Source of the DNA: Microbacterium sp.
Lineage (GTDB): Bacteria; Actinomycetota; Actinomycetes; Actinomycetales; Microbacteriaceae
DNA: 64,000 bases
Assembly: GCF_031179285.1 (NCBI RefSeq)
Contig: NZ_JAPSHY010000017.1
Coordinates: forward strand, 1-64,000
Reading direction: 5' to 3'
In this document: piece by piece, positions 43,866-53,596 of the stretch
How the letters are laid out: the number at the start of each line of letters is the position of its first letter
Numbering within the stretch: the stretch's first letter is position 1
The notes under the pieces: model-generated
What the model was told of the DNA's origin: nothing
The model's database searches: none
Seen by the model: only the letters and a program-made list of their open reading frames with translations
Made by a program: the position numbers and the translations under genes

Positions 43866-45581
43866 ATGCGGGCGGAAGGATGGCGTGCACCCGTGGGGTA
43901 TATCGATGTTTCCGGCGTCTCGTTGACGCTGCCGGACGGCAGACCGCTGCTGGATGAGGTGACGTTCCGCGTCGGCCAGGGGTCGACGAGTGCGCTGATC
44001 GGGCCGAACGGCGCCGGCAAGACGACGCTGCTGCGGATCACCCGGGGCGAGCTCGCGCCCGACGGCGGCGTCGTCACGATCGACGGCGGCCTCGGCGTCA
44101 TGGATCAGTTCGTCGGCCACGGCGAGACCGGGCAGACGGTGCACGAGCTGCTCGTGCGCGTCGCACCGGGGCGGATCCGGGCAGCGGCGCGCGCGCTCGA
44201 GGCGGCCGAGAACGCCCTCATCGAGCGCGATGAACACGACACGCAGATGGCCTACGCCTCGGCGCTCGCGGAGTACGCGGATGCCGGCGGATACGAGCAC
44301 GAGACCGTGTGGGATCAGTGCACCGTCGCCGCCCTCGGTGTTCCCTTCGAGCGCGCACGGTACCGCGAACTCACCACGCTCTCGGGTGGGGAGCAGAAGC
44401 GGCTCGCGCTCGAGGCGCTGCTGCGCGGCCCCGACGAGGTGCTCCTGCTCGACGAGCCGGACAACTACCTTGACGTGCCGGCGAAGCGGTGGCTCGAGGA
44501 GCAGCTGCGCCAGACCCCCAAGACGGTGCTGCTCGTCTCGCACGACCGTGAGCTGCTCGCGCGTGCCGTCGACCGCCTGATCACACTCGAACCGGGCGGC
44601 GCGGGAGCGACGGCCTGGGTGCACGGCGGAGGATTCGGCACGTACCACCAGGCACGCAGCGATCGGATGGATCGCCTGGATGAGCTCCGCCGGAGGTGGG
44701 ACGAGCAGCATGAGAAGCTGCGGATCCTCGTGGCGAACCTCAAGGTCAAGGCGGCGGCGAACGACGGATTCGCCTCGCGGTATCAGGCCGCCCAGACCCG
44801 CCTGCGCAAATTCGAAGAGGCGGGACCGCCGGAGGAGCGACCGCCGGCGCAGGACTTCGACATGAGACTGCGCGGCGCTCGCACGGGGAAGCGCGCCGTG
44901 GTCGCCGAAGCGCTGGAGCTCACCGGCCTGATGCGACCCTTCGACGCCGAGGTCTGGTACGGCGACCGCGTGGGCGTGCTCGGGTCCAACGGCTCGGGCA
45001 AGTCGCACTTCCTCCGGCTGCTGGCCAGGGGCGGCAGCGACCCCGATCCCACCCTCGGCCATGTCACCTCGACCGGAGAGCTGCTGGAGGAGGTGCCCCA
45101 CACCGGGCGTGCGGCGCTGGGTGCCAGGGTGGTACCGGGGCTGTTCGCGCAGACGCACGCGCATCCCGAGTTCGTCGGACGCACACTGCTCGAGATCCTG
45201 CACCGCGGTGACGAGCGGCGAGACGGGATGCCGAGGGATGCCGCCAGCTCGGCGCTGGACCGCTACGGTCTGGTGCGCCAGGCGCAGCAGACCTTCGAGT
45301 CGCTCTCCGGCGGGCAGCAGGCCCGCTTCCAGGTGCTGCTGCTCGAACTCTCCGGCGCGACGCTGCTGCTGCTGGACGAGCCGACCGACAACCTCGACCT
45401 GGAGTCCGCCGAGGCGCTGGAGGAGGCCCTCACCCGCTTCGAGGGCACGGTGCTCGCCGTCACGCACGATCGCTGGTTCGCCCGATCGTTCGACCGCTAC
45501 CTGGTGTTCGGGTCGGAGGGTGAGGTCTACGAGTCCGATGCGCCGGTGTGGGACGAGCGGCGGGTGGTGCGCGCACGCTGA
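43866..45581 (+). CDS. ABC-F family ATPase
   Basis: A 571-residue protein with two ABC domains and no membrane segments. Domain 1 has ALIGPNGAGKTTLLRIT and TLSGGEQKRLALEALL with LLLDEPDNYLD; domain 2 has GVLGSNGSGKSHFLRLLA, SLSGGQQARFQVLLLEL and LLLDEPTDNLDLES. A charged linker (about residues 255-330) joins them. ABC-F proteins bind the ribosome E site and act in translation or antibiotic protection; the subgroup cannot be set by eye. The start may be ATG 43866 or GTG 43893 (VGYIDVSGVSL); a TAGCCT box lies at 43849-43854. Confidence 0.92.
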   Translation: MRAEGWRAPVGYIDVSGVSLTLPDGRPLLDEVTFRVGQGSTSALIGPNGAGKTTLLRITRGELAPDGGVVTIDGGLGVMDQFVGHGETGQTVHELLVRVAPGRIRAAARALEAAENALIERDEHDTQMAYASALAEYADAGGYEHETVWDQCTVAALGVPFERARYRELTTLSGGEQKRLALEALLRGPDEVLLLDEPDNYLDVPAKRWLEEQLRQTPKTVLLVSHDRELLARAVDRLITLEPGGAGATAWVHGGGFGTYHQARSDRMDRLDELRRRWDEQHEKLRILVANLKVKAAANDGFASRYQAAQTRLRKFEEAGPPEERPPAQDFDMRLRGARTGKRAVVAEALELTGLMRPFDAEVWYGDRVGVLGSNGSGKSHFLRLLARGGSDPDPTLGHVTSTGELLEEVPHTGRAALGARVVPGLFAQTHAHPEFVGRTLLEILHRGDERRDGMPRDAASSALDRYGLVRQAQQTFESLSGGQQARFQVLLLELSGATLLLLDEPTDNLDLESAEALEEALTRFEGTVLAVTHDRWFARSFDRYLVFGSEGEVYESDAPVWDERRVVRAR

Positions 45582-45605
45582 GATGCGCGGGGGAGCCGTT
45601 CCGGC

Positions 45606-46688
45606 TCACGCAAGACGGAACGGCTCCGCTGCCCTGGCGGCGGGATCGAGGACGAGATCGGAGAGCACTGCTCCGATTCCGGGTGCGAACTTGAATCCGT
45701 GGCCCGAGAAGCCGGCGCCGACGATGATGCGACCGCGGCGATCGAGCACGAAGGTGCCGTCGTCGGTCGAGGTGTACGTGCAGCTGATCGGCGCCGCCGA
45801 TCGGTGGTCGAGCCCCGGCATCCATTCGCGGACGTACTCTTCGAGAGCCCTCAGATGCGTCGGCCGATGCGGCCGGGCGTCCGGGTCGACATCGTCGCCC
45901 ACGCGGTGGAATCCGACCTTCACGCCCTCGCCCGGAGTGGGCATCCCGTACACGGTCGCCGGGTATCGCTCGGTTTCGACGTAGTGATTGAACGACGGCC
46001 ATGCGACGTCGGTGCGCGGGCGGAAGTGCGCGGGGGTCTCCTCGGTGACGACCATCCGCGGCAGCGGCATCGCCGGCAGCATCCGCTCGGTCCACGCGCC
46101 GACGGTCACCACGACCGTGTCGGCGCGAACGGTGCGTCCAGCCACCGCCAGTTCCACGCCGGAATCGGTCTCGCGGATGCTGTCGACCGGGGTGTTCCAC
46201 CGCACGTCGCCGCCGCCCGCGACGATCCTCCGCTCGAGTTCACCCAGAGCCGCCGACGCTCGCGCCACCCCGGCATCGCGGGAGTACAGCACGGTCTCCT
46301 CGAAGCGCATTCCCGGCCACCGCGTCGCCGCTTCGCCGCCGTCGAGGAGTTCGACGTGGATGCCGCGGTCGGCGAGCCGCTGCGCCACGGCCGGCAGGTC
46401 CAGGTCACCGTGGGTGACGAGTCCGTGCAGCCGCAGCAGAGGTTCGCCGTCGACCGATCCGAGGGCATCCCACCCCTCGCGCGCCCGTGTGAGCAGGTCG
46501 AGATAGTGCTCTTCGCCGTACGCGTTGTTGAAGTTGCGCGTCGCTCCGTGGGAGGCGCCCTGCCGGTGACCGCGGTCGAAACGCTCCAGCACGATCGGCC
46601 GGTGTCCACGACGCGTGAGCTCCCACGCCGTCGCGAGACCCATGACGCCGCCTCCGACGACGGCGATGTCGACGGCATCCGCCCTCAT
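45606..46688 (-). CDS. FAD-dependent oxidoreductase, MSOX/MTOX (sarcosine oxidase-like) type
   Basis: A 360-residue flavoenzyme of the DAO superfamily. VDIAVVGGGVMGLATAWELTRRG is the Rossmann FAD motif, followed by VLERFDRGHRQGASHGATRNF, whose SHGATR block is the flavin-attachment region of monomeric sarcosine oxidase and N-methyltryptophan oxidase. The C-terminal IIVGAGFSGHGFKFAPGIG is the second FAD contact; the usual covalent-FAD Cys is near ISCTYTSTDDG. It probably oxidises an N-methyl amino acid. GGAGGAAGC precedes ATG 46688; the longer reverse-frame extension overlaps guaB3 and is rejected. Confidence 0.9.
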   Translation of the reverse strand: MRADAVDIAVVGGGVMGLATAWELTRRGHRPIVLERFDRGHRQGASHGATRNFNNAYGEEHYLDLLTRAREGWDALGSVDGEPLLRLHGLVTHGDLDLPAVAQRLADRGIHVELLDGGEAATRWPGMRFEETVLYSRDAGVARASAALGELERRIVAGGGDVRWNTPVDSIRETDSGVELAVAGRTVRADTVVVTVGAWTERMLPAMPLPRMVVTEETPAHFRPRTDVAWPSFNHYVETERYPATVYGMPTPGEGVKVGFHRVGDDVDPDARPHRPTHLRALEEYVREWMPGLDHRSAAPISCTYTSTDDGTFVLDRRGRIIVGAGFSGHGFKFAPGIGAVLSDLVLDPAARAAEPFRLA

Positions 46689-46745
46689 GCTTCCTCCCGA
46701 TGTCGAAACCCAGTCTCCCAGCCGTTGCCCCCGCCGGCGCCCCGG

Positions 46746-46751
46746 TAGGCT
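46746..46751 (+). promoter_or_regulatory. -10 box of guaB3-SURF1 unit
   Basis: TAGGCT, six nucleotides (GGAGGG), then GTG 46758, or ATG 46764 with GGAGG as a Shine-Dalgarno. Both translation modes are possible. Confidence 0.5.
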
Positions 46752-46757
46752 GGAGGG

Positions 46758-47879
46758 GTGACCATGGAGATCGAGCTCGGCCGAGGAAAGCGTGCGCGTC
46801 GCGCATACACGTTCGACGACATCGCGGTGGTGCCTTCGCGGCGCACGCGCAACCCCGAGGACGTCTCGACCGCCTGGACGATCGACGCGTTCGGGTTCGA
46901 GATCCCGGTTCTCGGCGCCCCGATGGACTCCGTCGTGAGCCCGCAGACGGCGATCATGCTCGGTCAGCTCGGGGGCCTGGGCGTCCTCGATCTCGAGGGG
47001 CTGTGGACGCGGTACGAGAACCCTGAGCCGCTGCTCGCCGAGATCGCCGGGCTCGGCGACGACAAGGCGACCGTGCGGATGCAGCAGCTGTATTCCGAGC
47101 CGATCAAGCCCGAGCTCATCACCCGTCGTCTCGCCGAGATCCGCGAGGGCGGCGTCACCGTCGCCGGATCCCTCACGCCGCAGCGCACGCAGGAGTACTA
47201 CGACATCGTCGCCGCCGCCGGTGTCGACCTCTTCGTCATCCGTGGCACCACCGTCTCCGCCGAGCACGTCTCGAGCACGGCCTCGCCGCTGAACCTCAAG
47301 AAGTTCATCTACGACCTCGACGTGCCCGTCATCGTCGGCGGCGCGGCAACCTACACCGCGGCCCTGCACCTCATGCGCACCGGCGCCGCGGGCGTCCTCG
47401 TCGGATTCGGCGGGGGAGCGGCGTCCACGACGCGCGCGACCCTCGGCATCCACGCCCCGATGGCGACCGCCGTGTCGGACGTCGCCGCCGCACGCCGCGA
47501 CTACCTCGACGAGTCCGGCGGGCGTTACGTGCACGTCATCGCTGACGGCGGCGTCGGCACCTCCGGCGACATCGTCAAGGCGCTCGCCATGGGCGCCGAT
47601 GCCGTGATGCTCGGCGTGGCGCTCGCGCGGGCCACCGACGCCCCCGGTCGCGGATTCCACTGGGGTCCCGAAGCGCACCACCCCAAGCTCCCGCGCGGTC
47701 ACCGTGTGGCGGTCGACGGGATCGGCACGCTGGAGGACATCCTCTACGGCCCCGCGCCGGTCGCGGACGGCACAGCCAACCTCATCGGCGCGCTGCGCAA
47801 GTCCATGGCGACCACCGGATATTCCGACCTCAAGGAGTTCCAGCGGGTCGAGGTCGTGCTCGCGCCCTACGAGGCCTGA
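46758..47879 (+). CDS. guaB3: GuaB3-family IMP dehydrogenase-related protein
   Basis: A 373-residue IMPDH/GMP-reductase-fold protein without CBS domains. MEIELGRGKRARRAYTFDDI and VVPSRRTRNPEDVSTAW are typical of actinobacterial GuaB3. Where GuaB has the catalytic GPGSICTTR loop, this protein reads FVIRGTTVSAEHVSS, lacking the Cys, as in other GuaB3 proteins. Its activity is not established; it may be a GMP reductase-like or regulatory protein. It sits 4 kb from guaB, as in mycobacteria where they are adjacent. Confidence 0.93.
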   Translation: MTMEIELGRGKRARRAYTFDDIAVVPSRRTRNPEDVSTAWTIDAFGFEIPVLGAPMDSVVSPQTAIMLGQLGGLGVLDLEGLWTRYENPEPLLAEIAGLGDDKATVRMQQLYSEPIKPELITRRLAEIREGGVTVAGSLTPQRTQEYYDIVAAAGVDLFVIRGTTVSAEHVSSTASPLNLKKFIYDLDVPVIVGGAATYTAALHLMRTGAAGVLVGFGGGAASTTRATLGIHAPMATAVSDVAAARRDYLDESGGRYVHVIADGGVGTSGDIVKALAMGADAVMLGVALARATDAPGRGFHWGPEAHHPKLPRGHRVAVDGIGTLEDILYGPAPVADGTANLIGALRKSMATTGYSDLKEFQRVEVVLAPYEA

Positions 47880-47896
47880 GGCTCGCGCACCCCATC

Positions 47897-48697
47897 GTGA
47901 CGTCGCCGCTGCCGTTCCCGCCCACCCTCCGCGAGGTCATGCTCCGCGGTCGCTGGATCGGCCTGCTGCTGCTCTGCCTCATCGTCGCGGGCGTGTTCGC
48001 GTGGCTCGGGCAGTGGCAGCTGGGTCGTGCGATCGAGAGCGATCCGCCGGCACCGGGCGCCACCGAGGAGGTGCGTTCACTGACGGATGTCGTCGAACCG
48101 GGGGAGTACCTTCCCGAGCCCCTCGTGGGTCAGCGCGTCGAGACGTCGGGCGTGTGGGTGCCGGATGACTTCCTGGTCGTCTCGCAGCGTTTCAACGACG
48201 ACGTCGAGGGGTACTGGGTCACCGGGCAGCTGCGCGTCGCGGAGCGCACGTCGATCGCCGTCGCCCTGGGCTGGGCACCGGACCGGGAGACGGCGAACGC
48301 GGCCATCGAGCAGCTGAACGCGGATGCCGGAGCCGACGAGGTCACCGTCACCGGCCGGATCATCTCCGACGAGGGCCCGGCCGTCCCCCCGCGGAGCGAG
48401 CCCGACCGGATGAGCCGGATGTCACCGGCGGCACTGCTGAGTCGCTGGCACGACACCGAGAGCCTCGACGTGTACCGGCCGTACCTGGCCTCTCAAGAGG
48501 CTCCGCAGGGACTGGTCGACATCTCTTCGCCGGCGCCGGAGGAGCGATCCCCGATCAACTGGCTGAACATCTTCTACGCCGCCGAATGGGCGATCTTCGC
48601 GGGCTTCGCGTTCTACCTCTGGTACCGCCTCGCCAAGGACGCCTGGGAGCGCGAGGTCGAGGAATTCGAGGACGCGCGGGGAGCGGCATCCGCCTGA
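47897..48697 (+). CDS. SURF1 family cytochrome oxidase biogenesis protein
   Basis: A 266-residue membrane protein with two transmembrane helices bracketing an extracytoplasmic domain: WIGLLLLCLIVAGVFAWLGQWQLGRA (about residues 20-45, with the family W-Q-x-x-R) and FYAAEWAIFAGFAFYLWYRL near residue 230. YWVTGQLRVAERTSIAVALGWAP and SPINWLNIFYAAEW (PINWLN is conserved) confirm SURF1. It assists assembly of haem-copper oxidase. It lies 17 bp after guaB3, probably co-transcribed, with a GTG start and no obvious Shine-Dalgarno. Confidence 0.92.
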   Translation: MTSPLPFPPTLREVMLRGRWIGLLLLCLIVAGVFAWLGQWQLGRAIESDPPAPGATEEVRSLTDVVEPGEYLPEPLVGQRVETSGVWVPDDFLVVSQRFNDDVEGYWVTGQLRVAERTSIAVALGWAPDRETANAAIEQLNADAGADEVTVTGRIISDEGPAVPPRSEPDRMSRMSPAALLSRWHDTESLDVYRPYLASQEAPQGLVDISSPAPEERSPINWLNIFYAAEWAIFAGFAFYLWYRLAKDAWEREVEEFEDARGAASA

Positions 48698-48820
48698 TCT
48701 CACGCGCACGCGCGCGCCGCCTGGTGCGCATGTGCGCGGCAGCGTACCGCCGATATGGACCTTCGTCGGGGGTCGCTGCGGCTATCGGGTGAGCGGTCGG
48801 TGACGAAACGGGAAACTCCA

Positions 48821-48849
48821 TTGAGGATGTCCGGGGCGCTACGTATGCT
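48821..48849 (+). promoter_or_regulatory. Promoter of secreted nuclease/nucleotidase gene
   Basis: TTGAGG (48821-48826), 17-bp spacer, TATGCT (48844-48849). Six bases after the -10 an ATG (48856) opens a 14-codon ORF ending at TGA 48898-48900; the main gene starts at 48936 with its own Shine-Dalgarno. Confidence 0.65.
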
Positions 48850-48935
48850 CGCAACATGTGTGCGGGCTGGGCATCCGGGGCGCACCGATGCAGTTCATGA
48901 GAGATGTCGCACCACCGACCGAGGAGACAGCACCG

Positions 48936-51900
48936 ATGATGTCCGCTTCCGAGTACGGGGACCGCATGGCTCCCGTCTCGCACCGCAGAAGCAGAGGGCG
49001 CATCGGCGCTCTCGCCGTGTCCTGTGTGGCAGCCCTGAGCCTCGGCTCGCTGACCGCGCTGCCCGCCGTCGCAGACACCACCGGAACGGGGGTGGTGATC
49101 AACGAGGCGTATCTCTCCGGAGGCAGCGCGGGCGCGGCCTTCAAGAACAAGTTCGTCGAGCTGTACAACCCGACCGACGCACCGATCACCCTCGACGGCA
49201 TGTCGCTGCAGTACCGCTCGGCGACCGGCACCGGCAACGCCAACGGCGTGGCGCCGCTGACCGGCGAGATCCCCGCCGGCGGGTACTACCTCGTGCAGGG
49301 CAACAGCAACGGCGCGAACGGCGCCGAGCTTCCTTCTCCCGACGTGGTCAGCACCTTGACACCCAGCGGCACCAACGGCACGCTCGCGCTCGTCGAGGGA
49401 ACGACCGCGATCACACTGACCCCCGGGTCCGTCGTCGGCGTCGACGGCGTGATCGACGTCCTCGGCTACGGCACCTCGAACACGTTCGAGACCGCTGCGG
49501 CCACGCCTCCGGCAGGCAACACGGATGTGAAGTCGTTGAACCGCACGAACGGCGCGGACACTGACAACAACAGTGCCGACTTCACGCTGTCGGCCACGAT
49601 CACCCCGCAGGGGTCCGGCGGAACCGATCCGGACCCCGACCCCGACCCCGATCCCGATCCCGAACCCGCAGCGGTCGCGATCGCCGAGGTGCAGGGCACC
49701 GCCGACGTCTCGCCGCTGAGCGGTCAGGTCGTGCGGGTGGAGGGTGTCGTCACCGGCGATTACCGCATCGGCGGTTACAAGGGCATCACCATTCAGACGC
49801 AGGGTTCCGGCGGTGCGATCGACGCGACGCCCGGAGCATCCGACGGCGTCTTCGTCTATCTGAACGCACTGGCCCCGACGCTCGCCATCGGCGATCTCGT
49901 CTCGGTCACGGGATCGGTGAGCGAGTACTTCGGTCAGACGCAGATCAACCCCTCAGCTCTCACCGACATCGAGCTGCTCACCGCCGGCGCCGGTGTTCCC
50001 GCTGTCACCCCGCTCGCCGACACCGTCCGCGGAGCCGACCGTGAGCAGTACGAGAACATGTACGTCGCGCCGGAGGGCACGTATCGCGTCGCCTCCAGCC
50101 ACCAGCTTTACAACTTCGGCACGCTCTGGCTGAACGCAGGTGCAGAGCTGAACGTCAAGAGCACCGAGACCACGCGTCCCGGCGCGGACGCATCGGCGAT
50201 CGCTGCGGCGAACCGCGCCAACCGCATCCTGCTCGACGACGGCTGGTCCATCCAGGTCACCAACAACGGCCACCCCGGCCAGCAGCCGTACTTCACGGAA
50301 GACGCGGTCGTCCGAAACGGCGACACGGTCGATTTCGGCGACAACGGCTATGTGCTGCAGTGGGGCTTCGACGACTGGCGTCTGCAGCCGGTCGTGCCCA
50401 TCGACGACGCGTCGGATGCCGGGCTCAAGGTCGGCTTCGAGGCGACGAACCCCCGCACCGAGTCGGCGCCCGAGGTCGGCGGCGATGTGCAGGTGGCATC
50501 GTTCAACGTGTACAACTACTTCACCACCCTGAAGTCCGAGGATTCCGACGCTCGGGGTGCGGCGAACGCCGCGCAGTTCGCCGTGCAGAAGTCGAAGATC
50601 GTCGCGGCCATCAACGGACTCGACGCTGAGATCGTCGCTCTCATGGAGATCGAGAACTCGGTGAAGCTCGGCAAGCCGGTCGACACCGCGCTCAAGGACC
50701 TGGTCGCGGGCCTCAACGCAGACGCGGGCAGCGAGGTCTGGGACTATGTGCCGACACCGGCTGCTCTCGCCGATGCGACCACGACCGACTTCATCACCAA
50801 CGCGATCATCTACAAGAAGGATGCCGTCGACACCGTCGGTGACAGCGAGACCATCGTCGACGAGTCGGTCTGGGGCAACGCGCGCGAGCCGATCGCGCAG
50901 GCGTTCGACATCGACGGTCGCGTGGTCACCGTCGTCTCGAACCACTTCAAGTCGAAGTCGCCGCCCGAAGGCGCAGGTGCCGAGCCCGCCGACGGTCAGG
51001 GTTTCTTCAACGCCGACCGGGTGAAGCAGTCGCAGTCGCTGCTCGCCTTCACCGAGGAGATCGAGGAGAGCACCGGAAGCTCCGACATGCTGCTCATCGG
51101 CGACTTCAACGCCTACGGCAAGGAAGACCCGATCGACGTCTTCACCTCGCAGGGGTGGAGTGATCTGGTGGCAGACAAGACCGACGGTCAGTACACCTAC
51201 ACCTTCGACGGCGAGCTCGGTTCGCTCGATCATGTGATCGCCTCGCCGTCGCTGGTGTCGTCGATCACCGGAGCGGGCGTCTGGGGCATCAACTCGCCGG
51301 AGTGGAGCGACCGCGGCTACGCGTTCGGAGCCACCGAAGAGGGCACGCCGTTCCGTTCCAGCGATCACGACCCGATCCTCGTCGGTGTGTCGGCGGAGAT
51401 CCCGCCGGTGAGCATCGACGTCGTCACGGTCAACGACTTCCACGGCCGCATCGAGGCCGACGGTGCTGCGGCAGGTGCCGCCGTGCTCGCCGGAGCCGTC
51501 GATCAGTTCCGGGCGGCGAACCCGAACACGATCTTCGCCGGTGTCGGCGACCTGATCGGAGCGTCGACGTTCACGTCGTTCATCAACGACGACAACCCCA
51601 CGATGGACGCGCTCAACGCGGCCGGGATGGAGGTCAGCTCGGCCGGAAACCACGAGTACGACCAGGGATGGGCGGATTTCCGCGACCGTGTGCAGGAGCG
51701 CGCCGACTGGGAGTACATCGCCTCGAACGTCGTCGTCGCCGAGACCGGCGAGCCGGCACTCGCACCGACATGGGTCAAGGAGCTGCAGGGCGTCCGGGTG
51801 GGCTTCATCGGCGCCGTGACCGAGGACCTCGAGTCTCTGGTCGCACCTGACGGCATCTCCGAACTCGAGATCCGCGACATCGTGGAGTCGGTGAACGCCT

Positions 51901-53579
51901 CGGCAGACGCACTCCGCGATGGAGACGACTCGAACGGTGAAGCGGATGTCGTGGTTCTTCTGGTGCACGAGGGCTCGGAGAGCACCGATGTGAACGCCAT
52001 CACGCCCGACTCGCCGCTCGGCGAGGTCGTGTTCGGCGTGGATGACGACGTCGATGCCATCGCGTCGGCGCACACGCACGTGGTGTACAACCACGTCATC
52101 GACGGGCGCCCGGTCTTCTCGGCCGGTCAGTACGGCGAGAACGTCGGTCTGCTCAACATCCAGGTCGACCCCGAGACGAAGGACCTGATCTCGATCACCA
52201 ACGAGATCAAGCCCCTCACGTCGGCCGGCAAGCCGCTGTACCCGGCCGATCCCGAGGTCGCCGCCATCGTGGCGCAGGCCAAGGCGGATGCCGATGTGCT
52301 GGGCGCCGTGAAGGTCGGCGACATCACCGCCGACTTCAACCGGGCACGGCAGAGCGACGGCACGACGGAGAACCGGGGTGGTGAGTCCACCATCGGGAAC
52401 TTCGTCGCCGACGTCCAGAAGTGGGCGACCGACGCCGACATCGCTCTGATGAACCCGGGTGGCCTGCGTGCGAACCTCACGTACGCCTCGTCGGGGCCAT
52501 CCGACCCCGACGGCAACGTCACGTACCGTGAGGCGGCGACGGTCCAGCCGTTCGCGAACACGCTGGTGACGCTGACGCTCACCGGCGAGCAGCTGAAGAG
52601 CGTGCTCGAAGAGCAGTGGCAGCCCGCTGGCGCCGCGCGTCCGTTCCTGAAGCTCGGCGTCTCGGAGGGTCTGGTGTACACCTACGACCCGACCGCGGCT
52701 CAGGGCTCGCGGATCACGTCGATCACCCTCGACGGCACGCCGATCGACCCGAACGGCGACTATACGGTCGCGGCCAACTCGTTCCTCGCAGCGGGCGGCG
52801 ACAACTTCGCCACCTTCAAGGAGGGCGAGGGCAAGCGCGACACCGGCAAGATCGACCTGCAGTCCATGGTCGACTGGTTCGATGCGAACAAGACGGCGAC
52901 TCCCGACTACGCGCAGCGCGCCGTCGGGGTGACGGTCAGCCCTGCGGATTCGGACGGCTACAGTGCCGGCGATCAGGTGACCGTGTCGCTGTCGTCCCTC
53001 GCGTTCAGCGCGGGTGAGCCGGCGCCGGGAGAGGTCACCCTCTCGCTGGGTGACACTCAACTCGCCGCGGGGACGATCGATCCGACCGTCGTCGATACGA
53101 CGGATGAAGCCGGCCGCGCGAGCCTGACCTTCACTGTTCCCTCCGGTGTCTTCGGCGAGCAGCGGCTCACCGTCGCGGTGCCGGGGACCGGGATGACCGT
53201 GCAGGTGCCGTTCACCATCGCCGAGGAGGCGGAATTCGCCGGAACGATCGACCTCGGCTCGTCGAAGGTCGCGGCGGGCAAGAAGCTGGCGATCACCGGT
53301 GAGGGGTATCAGCCCGGTGAGACGGTGATGGTCGAGCTGCGTCCGAAGAAGGGGCAGCCGATCGAGGTGGGAACGGCCCAGGTCACCGAGGATGGAACGT
53401 TCAGCACCTCGGTGACCGTGCCGAAGAACACGCAGCCGGGCAAGTACACGGTGGCGGTGTCGCAGGCCGACGGCGACGAGGCGACGGCCACGGTCACCGT
53501 CAACCGATCGGGCGGTGTCGGCAGCATCATCAAGGACATCGTCCACTGGATCTGGGACCTCATCACCGGTTGGTGGTGA
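48936..53579 (+). CDS. Secreted ExeM/NucH-type endonuclease fused to 5'-nucleotidase
   Basis: A 1547-residue extracellular enzyme. Signal peptide 1-47 (GALAVSCVAALSLGSLTALPAVADT); lamin-tail domain about 50-175 (VVINEAYLSGG, VELYNPTDAPITLDG); Asp-Pro linker 229-242; OB-like domain 245-350; EEP nuclease domain 518-810 (VASFNVYNYF, LIGDFNAYGKEDP, SSDHDPILVG); metallophosphoesterase about 827-1088 (VNDFHGRIE, GNHEYDQGW, AHTHVVYNH); 5'-nucleotidase C-domain about 1128-1325 (NPGGLRANL); two Ig-like domains; Trp-rich end HWIWDLITGWW without LPxTG. It could degrade external DNA to nucleosides and phosphate. GAGGAG at 48921-48926 fits ATG 48936; 26 residues more are open upstream. Confidence 0.93.
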   Translation: MMSASEYGDRMAPVSHRRSRGRIGALAVSCVAALSLGSLTALPAVADTTGTGVVINEAYLSGGSAGAAFKNKFVELYNPTDAPITLDGMSLQYRSATGTGNANGVAPLTGEIPAGGYYLVQGNSNGANGAELPSPDVVSTLTPSGTNGTLALVEGTTAITLTPGSVVGVDGVIDVLGYGTSNTFETAAATPPAGNTDVKSLNRTNGADTDNNSADFTLSATITPQGSGGTDPDPDPDPDPDPEPAAVAIAEVQGTADVSPLSGQVVRVEGVVTGDYRIGGYKGITIQTQGSGGAIDATPGASDGVFVYLNALAPTLAIGDLVSVTGSVSEYFGQTQINPSALTDIELLTAGAGVPAVTPLADTVRGADREQYENMYVAPEGTYRVASSHQLYNFGTLWLNAGAELNVKSTETTRPGADASAIAAANRANRILLDDGWSIQVTNNGHPGQQPYFTEDAVVRNGDTVDFGDNGYVLQWGFDDWRLQPVVPIDDASDAGLKVGFEATNPRTESAPEVGGDVQVASFNVYNYFTTLKSEDSDARGAANAAQFAVQKSKIVAAINGLDAEIVALMEIENSVKLGKPVDTALKDLVAGLNADAGSEVWDYVPTPAALADATTTDFITNAIIYKKDAVDTVGDSETIVDESVWGNAREPIAQAFDIDGRVVTVVSNHFKSKSPPEGAGAEPADGQGFFNADRVKQSQSLLAFTEEIEESTGSSDMLLIGDFNAYGKEDPIDVFTSQGWSDLVADKTDGQYTYTFDGELGSLDHVIASPSLVSSITGAGVWGINSPEWSDRGYAFGATEEGTPFRSSDHDPILVGVSAEIPPVSIDVVTVNDFHGRIEADGAAAGAAVLAGAVDQFRAANPNTIFAGVGDLIGASTFTSFINDDNPTMDALNAAGMEVSSAGNHEYDQGWADFRDRVQERADWEYIASNVVVAETGEPALAPTWVKELQGVRVGFIGAVTEDLESLVAPDGISELEIRDIVESVNASADALRDGDDSNGEADVVVLLVHEGSESTDVNAITPDSPLGEVVFGVDDDVDAIASAHTHVVYNHVIDGRPVFSAGQYGENVGLLNIQVDPETKDLISITNEIKPLTSAGKPLYPADPEVAAIVAQAKADADVLGAVKVGDITADFNRARQSDGTTENRGGESTIGNFVADVQKWATDADIALMNPGGLRANLTYASSGPSDPDGNVTYREAATVQPFANTLVTLTLTGEQLKSVLEEQWQPAGAARPFLKLGVSEGLVYTYDPTAAQGSRITSITLDGTPIDPNGDYTVAANSFLAAGGDNFATFKEGEGKRDTGKIDLQSMVDWFDANKTATPDYAQRAVGVTVSPADSDGYSAGDQVTVSLSSLAFSAGEPAPGEVTLSLGDTQLAAGTIDPTVVDTTDEAGRASLTFTVPSGVFGEQRLTVAVPGTGMTVQVPFTIAEEAEFAGTIDLGSSKVAAGKKLAITGEGYQPGETVMVELRPKKGQPIEVGTAQVTEDGTFSTSVTVPKNTQPGKYTVAVSQADGDEATATVTVNRSGGVGSIIKDIVHWIWDLITGWW

Positions 53580-53596
53580 CCCCACTCGCTGGATGA

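Noticed and set aside
49626..49668. Short GAC/GAT-CCC tandem repeat
   Set aside because: It is simply the Asp-Pro linker inside the secreted nuclease coding sequence.
53520..53579. Cell-wall sorting signal at the nuclease C-terminus
   Set aside because: The C-terminus ends in a Trp-rich hydrophobic stretch, but there is no LPxTG-like motif and no positively charged tail after it.
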